64,000 nt of DNA, taken from Streptomyces broussonetiae (GTDB taxonomy: Bacteria; Actinomycetota; Actinomycetes; Streptomycetales; Streptomycetaceae). The stretch is taken from positions 1,798,001-1,862,000 of the forward strand of contig NZ_CP047020.1 of assembly GCF_009796285.1 (NCBI RefSeq), read 5' to 3'. Below the pieces are notes generated by a model, which had not been told where the DNA came from, ran no database searches, and saw nothing but the letters and a program-made list of their open reading frames with translations. The position numbers and the translations under genes are program-made. Every line of letters starts with the position of its first letter. Position 1 is the stretch's first letter. Below, in pieces: positions 15,756 to 24,984 of the stretch.

Positions 15756-18218
15756 GTGGGCACTCACGAGAAGCGGGACGTCGCCCGGCAGGCGTTCGAC
15801 GTGGCCGATGCCGCGCCCCTGCTGCTCGACGCGCAGGGTGTGGTGACCAGCTGGACCCGGGGTGCCCAGCGGCTGCTGGCCTACTCGGCCCGCGAGGTGG
15901 TGGGCACCCGGGCGACCGGCCTGCTGTCCGCCGAGGACGCGGCGCGGATGCCGGAGCTGGCCGAGCGGTGCCTCAAGGACGGCGGCTGGGCGGGACTGCT
16001 GACGGCACGGCGCAAGGACGGGCAGCCGGTGCGGGTGATGGTGCGGATCACTCCGGCGGTGGAACCCGGCGGCGCGTCGCACTGGCTGGTGCTGCTCTGT
16101 GACGTCTCCGGCGCACGCGGCTGGGACATGAGCCGTGAGGTGCTGGAGCAGATGGTGACCGACTCCCCCGTCGGCATAGCGATCGTGGACACCGATCTGC
16201 GGTGCGTCTGGGCGAACGCGGCCCTGGAAGGGTTCGGCGGCGGCTCCCCGCGGGAGCGGCTGGGGCTGCGGCTGGCGCAGATCCAGCCGGGCATCGACGC
16301 CGTGGGCATCGAGACGCAGATGCGGCAGGTGCTGGCGACCGGGCGGCCGGTGGTCGGATACGAGCATGTCGGCACGGTACGGTCCGCGCCGCACCGCGAG
16401 ACGGCGCACATGATGTCGTTCACCCGCCTCGACGACGACCTCGGCCGCCCGATGGGCGTGTACTACACCGTCGTCGACATCACCGAGCGGCACCGCGCCC
16501 GGCAGCGCCTCGCCCTGCTCGACCAGGCCGGCGAGCAGATCGGCCGCACCCTGGACATCGCGCGGACCGCGCAGGAACTGGCGGACGTGGCCGTCCAGGA
16601 CTTCGCCGACTTCGTCTGCGTGGATCTGCTGGAGTCCGTGCTGCGAGGGGCGGAGCCCGAGCCTGGGCCGCTGCCCGGCACGGACCGGGTGCCCCTGCGC
16701 CGGGCCGGGCAGCAGTCGGTGAACCCCGGGGTCCCGGAGGCCGTCGTCGCAGTCGGCGAGCTGGCCACCTATCTCGCCGGATCACCCCCGATCCGCTGTC
16801 TGACCACGGGCCGGTCATGGCGCGAGGAGCGGCTCGACCCGCCGGCCAGGGAGTGGGCGACGGACGTTCCGGCCGACCGGGATGCGACCTTCCTGCAGCT
16901 GGGCCTGCACAGCGTGATGATCGTGCCGGTCCGCGCGCGGGGCGTCACCATGGGCGTGACCACCTTCTTCCGCCGTCACCGCCAGGAGCCGTTCGACGAG
17001 GACGACCTGAGTCTCGCCGAGGACCTGGTGTCCCGGGCGGCGGTGTGCGTGGACAACGCCCGCCGCTACACCCGCGAGCGGGACGCGGCCCTGGTCCTCC
17101 AGCGCAGCCTGCTGCCGCACCGGCTGCCCGAGCAGGGCGCGGTGGAGATGGGCGCCTACTACCGGCCGGCCGACGAGCTGACCGGCCTCGGCGGCGACTG
17201 GTACGACCTGATCCCGCTGTCCGGGGCCCGGGTCGCGCTGGTCGTGGGCGAGGTGCCGGGGCACGGGATCGACGCCGCCGCGGCCATGGGCCGGCTGCGC
17301 ACCGCCGTCAGCACCCTGGCTGCGCTGGACCTGCCGCCCGAGGAGGTGCTCGCGCACCTCGACGACCTCGTGGCACGGACGGCCGACGAGGAACGCGCAC
17401 GGCCCTCGGCCGCACAGGCCGACGGTGACCGGGTGGCGGGACCGGTCTGTGTGTACGTCGTCTACGACCCCGTCGGCGGGAAGTGCACGATGGCAGCCGC
17501 GGGCCACTCCGCGCCCGCCATCGTCCGGCCCGACGGCAGCGTCGGCTTCGTCGACGTGCCGCAGGGCCCGCCGCTCGGGGTAGGCGGCCCGCCCTTCGAG
17601 GCGGTCGAGCTGACCCTGGCCGAGGGCACCATCCTGGTCCTGCACACCGACGGGCTGCTCGCCCACGGGGCCGGCGAGGCGGCCGTGGCCGCGGACCACG
17701 AACGGCTGCGCCAGGCCCTGAAACAGCAGGCCGCCTCGCTCGACCTGCGCTGCCGAGCCGTGATCGACGCCCTGGTCCCGGCCCGGCCGCACGACGACGT
17801 GGCGCTGCTCATGGCGCGCACCAGGCTGCTGGGCGCCGACCGGGTCGCCGACTGGGACCTGCCCGCCGACCCCGCCGTGGTCGCCGACGCCCGCAAGGAA
17901 GCCGCCCGGCAGCTGGACGAGTGGGGGCTGGAGGAGCTGGCGTTCACCGTCGAGCTGGTCGTGAGCGAGCTGGTCACCAACGCCATCCGGCACGCGCACG
18001 GCCCGATCCGGCTCCGGCTGATCAGGGAGCACACCCTGATCTGCGAGGTCTCCGACGGCGGCGCCACCGCGCCCCATCTGCGCCATCCGCGCACCATGGA
18101 CGAGGGCGGCCGCGGACTGCTGCTGGTCTCCCAGTTCGCCGAGCGGTGGGGAACACGTTTCGTCCCCAGCGGGAAGGTCATCTGGGCCGAGCAGTCCCTG
18201 ACGGATCCGCCGGTCTGA
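15756..18218 (+). CDS. PAS-PAS-GAF-SpoIIE phosphatase with C-terminal histidine-kinase-like ATPase
   Basis: An 820-residue cytosolic signalling protein that fuses sensor, phosphatase and anti-sigma-type kinase domains. Approximate order: PAS 8-125, PAS 130-250 (ending YYTVVDITERHRARQRLALL), GAF 265-435, PP2C/SpoIIE 450-665 (GGDWYDLIPL metal site; VLHTDGLLAH), HATPase_c 690-815 (VSELVTNAIRHA N-box; DEGGRGLLLVSQ G-box). Such proteins switch partner anti-anti-sigma factors by dephosphorylating and rephosphorylating them. The GTG at 15756 follows AGAGAGG; the frame is open to 15657, but that part lies in the terminator. A second SpoIIE gene follows. The stimulus and sigma partner are unknown. Confidence 0.9.
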   Translation: MGTHEKRDVARQAFDVADAAPLLLDAQGVVTSWTRGAQRLLAYSAREVVGTRATGLLSAEDAARMPELAERCLKDGGWAGLLTARRKDGQPVRVMVRITPAVEPGGASHWLVLLCDVSGARGWDMSREVLEQMVTDSPVGIAIVDTDLRCVWANAALEGFGGGSPRERLGLRLAQIQPGIDAVGIETQMRQVLATGRPVVGYEHVGTVRSAPHRETAHMMSFTRLDDDLGRPMGVYYTVVDITERHRARQRLALLDQAGEQIGRTLDIARTAQELADVAVQDFADFVCVDLLESVLRGAEPEPGPLPGTDRVPLRRAGQQSVNPGVPEAVVAVGELATYLAGSPPIRCLTTGRSWREERLDPPAREWATDVPADRDATFLQLGLHSVMIVPVRARGVTMGVTTFFRRHRQEPFDEDDLSLAEDLVSRAAVCVDNARRYTRERDAALVLQRSLLPHRLPEQGAVEMGAYYRPADELTGLGGDWYDLIPLSGARVALVVGEVPGHGIDAAAAMGRLRTAVSTLAALDLPPEEVLAHLDDLVARTADEERARPSAAQADGDRVAGPVCVYVVYDPVGGKCTMAAAGHSAPAIVRPDGSVGFVDVPQGPPLGVGGPPFEAVELTLAEGTILVLHTDGLLAHGAGEAAVAADHERLRQALKQQAASLDLRCRAVIDALVPARPHDDVALLMARTRLLGADRVADWDLPADPAVVADARKEAARQLDEWGLEELAFTVELVVSELVTNAIRHAHGPIRLRLIREHTLICEVSDGGATAPHLRHPRTMDEGGRGLLLVSQFAERWGTRFVPSGKVIWAEQSLTDPPV

Positions 18219-18322
18219 CATGCGCGGCGCGCAGGTACGTCGTATGACAGAGGAGACGCCTGACGAACGGCTGGCAGGGGAAACGGCGGGACCGGCGTGA
18301 TCGCGGCGGATGGGTGGCAGCC

Positions 18323-19552
18323 ATGGACGACACGGCCATCGACTACACGGAGGTGTTCCAGTCGCTGCCGGGCATGGTGGCGCTGCTGACGCCCGACCTG
18401 GTCTACGTCGACGCCAACCGGGAGTTCCTGCACATGGCCGGGCGCACCCGGGAGCAGGTGGTGGGGCGCCACCTCGGCGACGTCTTCCCGGACAACCCGC
18501 ACAACGAGGGCGCCTCGGGCATGCGCAACCTGGCCTCGTCACTCAAGCGGGTCGCGGCCACCGGTGAGCGGGACGCCATGGCCCTGCAGCGCTACGACGT
18601 CGAGAACCCCGAGCGGCCCGGGGAGTGGGACGAACGCTACTGGAGCCCGGTCAACGCGCCGGTGTTCGGTCCGGACGGCACCGTGGTGCTGCTGGTGCAC
18701 CGGATCGAGGAGGTCACCGAGCTGATCCGGGCCCGCGGCGGACCCACCGGCAGTCGGGCCCGGGTCCTCGAGGCCGAGCTGTACACGCGCGCCCGTGAAC
18801 TGCAGGAGGTCAACGAAAGGCTGCGCCAGGCCCACGCCCGCGAGCGCGAGGTGGCCCTCGCCCTGCAGGAGGCGATGCTGCCCGCGCACCGGCTGGGCGG
18901 CCGTCATCATGCCGCCGTGCGCTACCGGCCCGCGGTCGGCGCGCTGAACGTGTGCGGGGACTGGTACGACATCGTCGACCTGGTGGGCGGCCACCGTATG
19001 GGCGTGGCCGTGGGCGACGTGGTCGGGCACGGCCTCGAGGCCGCCGGGGTCATGGGCCAGCTGCGCAGCGCGCTGAGCGCCGCCTGCCGGGTCGCCTCGG
19101 GGCCGGGCGAGGCACTGAACGTCCTCGGGCGGTACGCGAACGTGGTCGACGGCGCCGAATCGGCCACCGCCGTCGCGACGTTCATCGACTTCGACCAGCA
19201 CATGATCAGCTACAGCAGTGCCGGGCACCCGCCGCCCGTCCTCGTCCACCCCGACGGCCGTGTGCAGTTCCTCGACCAGGCCACCGACCCGCCGCTGGAC
19301 GCCCGCCCCGACCCCTTCCCCCGGCCCCAGGCCTTCACGCCCTACACCGAGGGGGCCACCCTCGTCCTCTACACCGACGGCCTGATCGAGCGCCGGGGCG
19401 AGGACATCGACACCGGTCTGGAGCGCCTCGCCGACTCCCTCGGCCGCCATCGTGCCGAAGACCCCGAGAGCCTCGCGGACGCCGTCCTGCTGGAACTGCT
19501 GCCTCCCGGCGGCGCCACCGACGACACGGCGCTGGTCATCGTGCGGCTGTGA
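18323..19552 (+). CDS. PAS-SpoIIE (PP2C-type) protein phosphatase
   Basis: A 409-residue cytosolic phosphatase. A PAS domain occupies about 8-130, a coiled-coil helix 140-185 (ELYTRARELQEVNERLRQAH), and a PP2C/SpoIIE domain 190-409. Metal-binding features are GDWYDIVDL, VGDVVGHGLEAAG, LVLYTDGLIERR and the terminal TDDTALVIV. It lacks the GAF and ATPase modules of its upstream neighbour, so it may oppose or branch from the same pathway. The ATG at 18323 is chosen because GGGTGG lies 5 bases upstream; GTG at 18314 is possible. A 104-base gap follows the preceding gene. Confidence 0.9.
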   Translation: MDDTAIDYTEVFQSLPGMVALLTPDLVYVDANREFLHMAGRTREQVVGRHLGDVFPDNPHNEGASGMRNLASSLKRVAATGERDAMALQRYDVENPERPGEWDERYWSPVNAPVFGPDGTVVLLVHRIEEVTELIRARGGPTGSRARVLEAELYTRARELQEVNERLRQAHAREREVALALQEAMLPAHRLGGRHHAAVRYRPAVGALNVCGDWYDIVDLVGGHRMGVAVGDVVGHGLEAAGVMGQLRSALSAACRVASGPGEALNVLGRYANVVDGAESATAVATFIDFDQHMISYSSAGHPPPVLVHPDGRVQFLDQATDPPLDARPDPFPRPQAFTPYTEGATLVLYTDGLIERRGEDIDTGLERLADSLGRHRAEDPESLADAVLLELLPPGGATDDTALVIVRL

Positions 19553-19822
19553 CACCCGCAGCGCCCGGGGAATGCGCCGGGGCCCGGTGGATCAGAGGTG
19601 TGCGGGAACTCCTGTGGTTCTCAAGGGGTTTCGGCCACGGGTGTGCTCGACCGCGGCATGTCGCGGGCAGGGGCAACGCGTGCGGCCGGGCGGGCCGGGC
19701 GGGTATGAGGGTGGTGCAAGGCGGTTACGTATGTCGTGACTACAGACGTACGCGGGCCGGTACCGGAATCATGACCGGACGACATCGGTGCACCGCCGGC
19801 CCGGCGGAGTGAGGGGCGAGCC

Positions 19823-20548
19823 GTGTTCTACTACCTGCTCAAGTACGTATTCCTGGGCCCCCTGCTGAGACTGGTCTTCCGGCCCCGGATCGAGGGCCTT
19901 GAGAACGTGCCGGCCTCGGGGCCTGCGATCGTCGCCGGGAACCATCTGTCGTTCTCGGACCACTTCCTGATGCCGGCGATGCTGGGGCGCAGGATCACGT
20001 TCCTCGCCAAGGCGGAGTACTTCACCGGGCCGGGCCTCAAGGGCCGGCTCACCGCGTTCTTCTTCCGCAGTGCGGGGCAGATCCCGGTGGACCGCTCGGG
20101 CAAGGATGCCGGTCAGGCGGCGATCCGCGAGGGGCTCGGGGTGCTGGGCAGGGGCGAGCTGCTCGGGATCTACCCGGAGGGCACCCGTTCGCACGACGGC
20201 AGGCTCTACAAGGGCAAGGTCGGCGTCGCCGTCATGGCGCTGCAGGCCGGGGTGCCGGTGGTGCCCTGCGCGATGATCGGCACGTTCGAGGCGCAGCCGC
20301 CCGGCAAGGTCATCCCGAACATCCACCCCGTCACCATCCGCTTCGGCAAGCCTCTCGACTTCTCGCGCTACGCCGGCGTGGAGCAGGAGCGGGCGATCCT
20401 GCGGGCCGTCACCGACGAGATCATGTACGCCATCCTGACGCTCTCCGAGCAGGAGTACGTCGACGAGTACGCGGCCGTCGTCAAGGAGCGCCAGGCCGCG
20501 GAGCACGGTGCGAAGGAGCGCAAGTTCCCGCGGGCGCCGCTCAGTTGA
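19823..20548 (+). CDS. plsC: 1-acyl-sn-glycerol-3-phosphate acyltransferase family protein
   Basis: A 241-residue membrane-associated acyltransferase that transfers an acyl chain to lysophosphatidate in phospholipid synthesis. The HX4D catalytic motif is NHLSFSD (H41, D46). The acceptor-binding block is IYPEGTRSHDGRLYKGKVG. The short N-terminal hydrophobic helix MFYYLLKYVFLGPLLRLVF anchors it at the membrane. The GTG start follows GAGGGGCGAG. The preceding 270-base gap holds no gene. Acyl-donor and acceptor preferences are not evident; such paralogues sometimes act on lipids other than phosphatidate. Confidence 0.9.
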   Translation: MFYYLLKYVFLGPLLRLVFRPRIEGLENVPASGPAIVAGNHLSFSDHFLMPAMLGRRITFLAKAEYFTGPGLKGRLTAFFFRSAGQIPVDRSGKDAGQAAIREGLGVLGRGELLGIYPEGTRSHDGRLYKGKVGVAVMALQAGVPVVPCAMIGTFEAQPPGKVIPNIHPVTIRFGKPLDFSRYAGVEQERAILRAVTDEIMYAILTLSEQEYVDEYAAVVKERQAAEHGAKERKFPRAPLS

Positions 20549-20615
20549 CCGCCTCGGCCGGACCCGCGCCTCTGCCGACGGCAGAACGGCCGTGCCCCGT
20601 CCGGCCCGCGCGGAC

Positions 20616-20621
20616 TAGGCT
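20616..20621 (+). promoter_or_regulatory. candidate -10 box of a leaderless SDR transcript
   Basis: TAGGCT, a near-ideal Streptomyces -10 hexamer, ends 6 bases before the ATG at 20628, and no ribosome site is present. Initiation at the ATG is likely. No clear -35 element is present. Confidence 0.5.
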
Positions 20622-20627
20622 CGCCGT

Positions 20628-21650
20628 ATGAAGAAGGCTGTGGTAATTGGGGCCACCGGACAGATCGGCCGTCCGGTGGTGGACGCGCTGACGCGGGACG
20701 GCTGGGAGGTGACGGCCGCCTCACGCCGTGGCGGCCGGGACGCGGCCTGGGACGAGGGGGTACGCACGGTCCGGCTGGACCGCTCCGAGGGCACGGCCCT
20801 GGCGGCGCTGGTCGGCGACGGCTGCGACCTGCTGGTCGACTTGGTCGCCTACGACGCCGGGCACGCCCGGCAGTTGACGTCCCTCGCGGGCCGCGTCGGC
20901 TCGGCGGTGGTGATCTCCAGCGTGTCCGTGTACGAGGACGCGTCGGGGCGCAGCTTCGACACGATGGGCGAGCCGGACGGCTTTCCGGCCTACCCGGTGC
21001 CGGTCCGCGAGACCCAGCGGACCATCGCCGAGGGCGGGAGGTCGTACAGCAACGACAAGGCCGCGCTGGAGGGCGCGCTCCTCGCCGGTGGCGACGCGTT
21101 CCCGATCACCGTGCTGCGCCCGGCCGCGGTCCACGGGCCGTACAGCGCGCTGCCCCGTGAGCTGTACTTCGTGAAACGGAATCTGGACGCCAGGCGCAGG
21201 CGGGTGCTGGCGTACAAGGGCGAGAGCCGGTTCCATCCGTCGAACGTCCGGAACATCGCCGAGCTGGTACGGCTGGCGGCGGCCCGGCCCGGTACCCGGG
21301 TGCTGAACGCCTGTGACGACGAGACGCCGACGTCCGCCGAGATCGGCGCGGCGATCGACGCGGTGATGGGCGTGGAGCCGCAGACGGCGTTCCTCGACGG
21401 CCCGCCGGAGGGCTCGGTGGGACAGACGCCGTGGTCGGTCCCGCTGCCTGTCGTCTTCGACATGTCCGCCGCGCAGCGGGAGCTGGGCTACCGGCCGGTG
21501 GTGTCGTACGCCGAAAGCCTGCCGGAGACGGTGGCCTGGCTGACCGGGGCGCTGGGCGAACGGGACTGGCGGGAGTGCTTCCCCCGTCTCGCCCAGCGGT
21601 ACCCGGACCTGTTCGACTACGCGGCCGAGGACGCCTGGTTCGCGGCATGA
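20628..21650 (+). CDS. NAD(P)-dependent epimerase/dehydratase-like oxidoreductase
   Basis: A 340-residue extended short-chain dehydrogenase. The Rossmann motif is VVIGATGQIGRPVVDAL at residues 4-20. The strand-4 region VVISSVSVYEDASG supplies the catalytic Ser, and SYSNDKAALEGALL matches the YxxxK position (Tyr then Lys four residues later). The C-terminal half is a substrate domain. Relatives include nucleotide-sugar epimerases and reductases. No substrate or pathway can be inferred, because neighbours are an acyltransferase and a secreted peptidase. Confidence 0.85.
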   Translation: MKKAVVIGATGQIGRPVVDALTRDGWEVTAASRRGGRDAAWDEGVRTVRLDRSEGTALAALVGDGCDLLVDLVAYDAGHARQLTSLAGRVGSAVVISSVSVYEDASGRSFDTMGEPDGFPAYPVPVRETQRTIAEGGRSYSNDKAALEGALLAGGDAFPITVLRPAAVHGPYSALPRELYFVKRNLDARRRRVLAYKGESRFHPSNVRNIAELVRLAAARPGTRVLNACDDETPTSAEIGAAIDAVMGVEPQTAFLDGPPEGSVGQTPWSVPLPVVFDMSAAQRELGYRPVVSYAESLPETVAWLTGALGERDWRECFPRLAQRYPDLFDYAAEDAWFAA

Positions 21651-21652
21651 GC

Positions 21653-21683
21653 GAGGGGCGGCCGGAAGGCCCGGCCGCCCCTC
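21653..21683. terminator. bidirectional terminator between the SDR gene and tap
   Basis: A perfect 13-bp stem (GAGGGGCGGCCGG and its complement) with a 5-base AAGGC loop lies exactly in the 51-base gap between the convergent stops. Confidence 0.85.
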
Positions 21684-21701
21684 GTCACCGTACGGTCCCG
21701 G

Positions 21702-23300
21702 TTACGGCTTGGGCGTGGCGTGCGGGCTGCAGGTCACGTCCGCGCCGTCCAGCTTGCCGTCGATGAGGTAGGCGTCGACGCGCTGGTTGATGCAGGGGTT
21801 GACCAGGCCGGTCACACCGTGGGAGCCCGCGTCCTTCTCGGTGATCATCCGGGAGCCCCGGAAGCGCTGGTGCAGGTCGACGGCGCCCGGGTACGGGGTG
21901 GCGGCGTCCCGGGTGGACTGCACGATCAGCACCTGCGGCAGGCCCTGGTGGGTGGTGACGTCCACCGGGTTCTGCTGCTTGACCGGCCAGGTGGCGCAGG
22001 GCAGGTTCATCCAGGCGTTGGCCCAGGTCATGAACGGGTAGTCCTTGTTGAGCCGGGTGTTGTCCCGGTCCCACTTGCGCCAGCTGGTGGGCCACTTGGC
22101 GTCGGTGCACTCGACGGCCGTGTAGACGGCGTTGCCGTTCTCCGCGGAGATGTTGCCCGCGATGTTCGACATGTCGGGGGCGGCGGCGTCGACCAGCGCC
22201 TTGGTGTCACCGGCGACGTACTTGCTGAAGACCGTGGCGACCGGCACCCACGAGGAGTCGTAGTACGGGGCGCTCTGGAAGAAGGAGATCAGCTCGGCCG
22301 GGCCGACGACCCCGCCGATCGGGTTCTTCTTGGCCGTGGCGCGCAGCTGGAGCCACTTGTCCTGGACGGCGGCGCGGGTGGTGCCGAGGTGGAAGGCGGC
22401 GTCGTTGGCCGCGACCCAGTCCTCCCAGTCCTTCCATCGGCCCTCGAAGGCAATGTCCTGGTTCAGGTTGGCCTGGTACCAGATGTTCTCACGGGCCGGG
22501 TCGACCACGCTGTCGACGATCATGCGGCGCAGGTGGCCCGGGAAGAGGGTGCCGTAGACGGCGCCGAGGTAGGTGCCGTAGGAGACACCAAGGTAGTTGA
22601 GCCTCTTCTCGCCCAGGGCCGCGCGGATGACGTCCAGGTCGCGGGCGGTGTTGGGCGTGGTCATCTGCTGGAGCATCGCGCGGCCGGTGCGGTCCAGGCA
22701 GCCGTCCGCGTACTGGCGGGCCAGCTTGCGCTGGGCCAGCTTGTCCGCCTCGGAGCCGGGCACCGGGTCCATCTTCGGCGCCTTGACGAACTCCTGCGGG
22801 TCCTCGCAGGAGATGGGCGCCGAGTGGCCGACGCCGCGCGGGTCGAAGCCGACGAAGTCGTAGGCCTTGGCGACGTTCGCCCAGACGGGGTTCTTGTTGG
22901 TGACCCGCGTCGGGAAGCGCATCCCGGAACCGCCGGGACCGCCCGGGTTGTAGACGAGCGCGCCCTGGCGCTCGGCCTTGGTGCCGGTGTTGCCGATACG
23001 GTCGACGGCGAGCTTGATCTGCTTGCCGTACGGGTGGGCGTAGTCGACGGGCACGCTGACCCAGCCGCACTGGATGGGCTTGGCGAATCCCCAATCGGCC
23101 GGGCAGTCCTGCCAGTTGATGCCTGCCTTGGCAGCCCGGGCGGCCGCGATCCCGGCTCCCTTGGCCTCCCGGCCCTGGCTGGGCCGGCCGGCTGCGCTGG
23201 CCGCGGGCGCGGACACCGCGCCGGCGATCAGGGTGGCGGTGACGAGTGCTCCGGCCGAACCGAGCGCCAGCAGGCGGCTCTTAGGTCTGTTCTCCCTCAA
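21702..23300 (-). CDS. tap: secreted tripeptidyl aminopeptidase
   Basis: A 532-residue exported alpha/beta-hydrolase (peptidase family S33/S37-like) that removes N-terminal tripeptides from secreted proteins. The sequence follows S. lividans Tap closely as I recall it. A Sec signal peptide occupies about 1-37 (LLALGSAGALVTATLIAGAV core, cleavage after PAASAA). The nucleophile is S240 in LGVSYGTYLG, with Asp in QSTRDAATPY and His in DAGSHGVTGL. The oxyanion region is NPGGPGGSGMRF. The start is taken as TTG at 23300: it has GGAGG seven bases upstream and gives residue-for-residue alignment with the Tap leader. The longer frame to 23402 has no suitable leader. Monocistronic. Confidence 0.92.
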   Translation of the reverse strand: MRENRPKSRLLALGSAGALVTATLIAGAVSAPAASAAGRPSQGREAKGAGIAAARAAKAGINWQDCPADWGFAKPIQCGWVSVPVDYAHPYGKQIKLAVDRIGNTGTKAERQGALVYNPGGPGGSGMRFPTRVTNKNPVWANVAKAYDFVGFDPRGVGHSAPISCEDPQEFVKAPKMDPVPGSEADKLAQRKLARQYADGCLDRTGRAMLQQMTTPNTARDLDVIRAALGEKRLNYLGVSYGTYLGAVYGTLFPGHLRRMIVDSVVDPARENIWYQANLNQDIAFEGRWKDWEDWVAANDAAFHLGTTRAAVQDKWLQLRATAKKNPIGGVVGPAELISFFQSAPYYDSSWVPVATVFSKYVAGDTKALVDAAAPDMSNIAGNISAENGNAVYTAVECTDAKWPTSWRKWDRDNTRLNKDYPFMTWANAWMNLPCATWPVKQQNPVDVTTHQGLPQVLIVQSTRDAATPYPGAVDLHQRFRGSRMITEKDAGSHGVTGLVNPCINQRVDAYLIDGKLDGADVTCSPHATPKP

Positions 23301-23444
23301 GAGGGCCCCTCCCCCTACATATGCATCGCTGCGAATGGTCAGGCGGGGATCCTCTCGGCTGTGAGCCTCCTGAGAACAGGGGGCGTCACCCATCTTTACC
23401 AATCCGATAACCGGACGATCATGTCCCGGTGACCGGTACGCGCC

Positions 23445-24206
23445 TCACTCGGCGAGCAACGCCTGCGCCTCCCCGAGCAGTCGCCTCAGCCGCAGCGCGT
23501 CCGGCGCGACGGCACTGACCAGTGCGGCGGGGCCGGCCAGCGGTATCAGTGCGGCGCACTCCCCCAGGACCTGCGCCTCGGGCGGCCTATCGGCGAACTC
23601 GGGCCGCACGACGACGAGTTGGCCCACTGCGCGATGGCCGGCCAGCACGGCCGGGCCGTCCCAGCCGCCCGGGGCGCCGGGGCCGCAGGACAGCTCCTGG
23701 TCCAGGACGGGCCGGCCCGCGACCCGTACCGTCAGCCGGCTGGTGAGCCGCCCGGGTTGCTCCCCGGCCCGGCCCAGCACCTGCTCCTCGCGCAGCACGA
23801 GCCGGGCGCCGGTGGCGAGTTCGACCCGGGTGGTGACGTACAGGTCGCTGCCGCCTGCCGAGATCAACTGCTCGGGCAGCCAGTGCAGTTCGGCGCCGTC
23901 GGCCACGTCGAGCCGTACGTCGTAGCGGGCCTCCCCCTTGGTCTGGCCCGGCAGCGCGATGGTGGCCGCCGCCGAACCGACGTGCAGCCGTGCGCCCTCG
24001 GCGACGCTCGCCGTGAGCGCGAGGCGGTCGCCGCCGAGCGGACCGCTCATGGCGCCGACGACCATCACCCTGGCCTCCCCGCCCGCGGCCCGGGTACGGC
24101 GCAGGGCGAGCGGGCCGTCGCCGTCCAGCACGGGCAGGGCGGTCCCGCCGCGGCCGTCGGCGCGGGCGACGATCCGCGCGTGCGCCCGGACGCCGGTGGC
24201 GGTCAC
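23445..24206 (-). CDS. ureD: urease accessory protein UreD
   Basis: A 253-residue protein that, with UreF and UreG, forms the scaffold inserting nickel into urease. Recognisable stretches are the early [35 protein letters not shown] and [21 protein letters not shown], all standard UreD. The gene is last in the operon. GTG at 24206 overlaps the ureG stop as GTGA, implying coupling; GTG at 24215 is the alternative. No UreE is present anywhere in the cluster, which is common in actinobacteria. Confidence 0.92.
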   Translation of the reverse strand: MTATGVRAHARIVARADGRGGTALPVLDGDGPLALRRTRAAGGEARVMVVGAMSGPLGGDRLALTASVAEGARLHVGSAAATIALPGQTKGEARYDVRLDVADGAELHWLPEQLISAGGSDLYVTTRVELATGARLVLREEQVLGRAGEQPGRLTSRLTVRVAGRPVLDQELSCGPGAPGGWDGPAVLAGHRAVGQLVVVRPEFADRPPEAQVLGECAALIPLAGPAALVSAVAPDALRLRRLLGEAQALLAE

Positions 24207-24880
24207 GCCGTCCACGCGGCGAGCCGCCCGCGCACCCAGGCGGCCACGTCGGCGACGCCGGTGCCGCCACGCAACGACTGCAGGACGACCGGGAGTTCGG
24301 CCCGCTGGGCCTTGGCGTCGGCGGCCATCCGGGCGAGGTCGGAGCCGACGTACGGCGCGAGGTCTGTCTTGTTGACCACGAGCAGGTCGGCGGTGGTGAC
24401 GCCCGGGCCTCCCTTGCGCGGGATGTCGTCGCCGCCGGCCACGTCGATCACGAAGATCTGGGCGTCCACGAGCCCCTTGGAGAAGGTCGCGGTGAGGTTG
24501 TCGCCGCCGGACTCGACGAGGATCAGGTCCAGCGGGCCGACCGCGTCCTCCAGGTCCTCCACGGCCTCGAGGTTGGCGGAGATGTCGTCACGGATCGCGG
24601 TGTGCGGGCAGGCGCCGGTCTCCACGGCGGTGATCCGCTCGGGCGGCAGGACGGCCTCGCGGAGCAGGAACTCGGCGTCCTCACGGGTGTAGATGTCGTT
24701 GGTGACGACGGCGAGGGACAACTCCTCGCGCAGCGCCCGGCACAGCGCGGCGACGGTGGCGGTCTTCCCGGATCCGACGGGCCCGCCGAGCCCGATGCGC
24801 AGGGCGCGGCGCGATCCGTCGGGCCGGTGCGCGTCCGCGCTGACGGCGGCGGCACCGGAGTGGAGGTGGTCGAGGTGCAT
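24203..24880 (-). CDS. ureG: urease accessory GTPase UreG
   Basis: A 225-residue SIMIBI-class GTPase that delivers nickel to apo-urease. The P-loop is [17 protein letters not shown]. The nickel-binding CPH motif is in [13 protein letters not shown], followed by [15 protein letters not shown] and the guanine motif VVNKTDL. The N-terminus MHLDHLHSG is mildly histidine-rich, which may partly substitute for UreE's metal storage. It is separated from ureF by 104 bases, the largest gap inside the operon. Confidence 0.96.
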   Translation of the reverse strand: MHLDHLHSGAAAVSADAHRPDGSRRALRIGLGGPVGSGKTATVAALCRALREELSLAVVTNDIYTREDAEFLLREAVLPPERITAVETGACPHTAIRDDISANLEAVEDLEDAVGPLDLILVESGGDNLTATFSKGLVDAQIFVIDVAGGDDIPRKGGPGVTTADLLVVNKTDLAPYVGSDLARMAADAKAQRAELPVVLQSLRGGTGVADVAAWVRGRLAAWTA

Positions 24881-24984
24881 GGGTGCGGCTCCTGAGTGTG
24901 CGAGAGGCCGGGTGAGGTGGTCAAAGGGCCTGGACCGGGACGGTCACGGGGCGGCTGCGTGCCCCGGGTGGTGGGCGGATGAGG

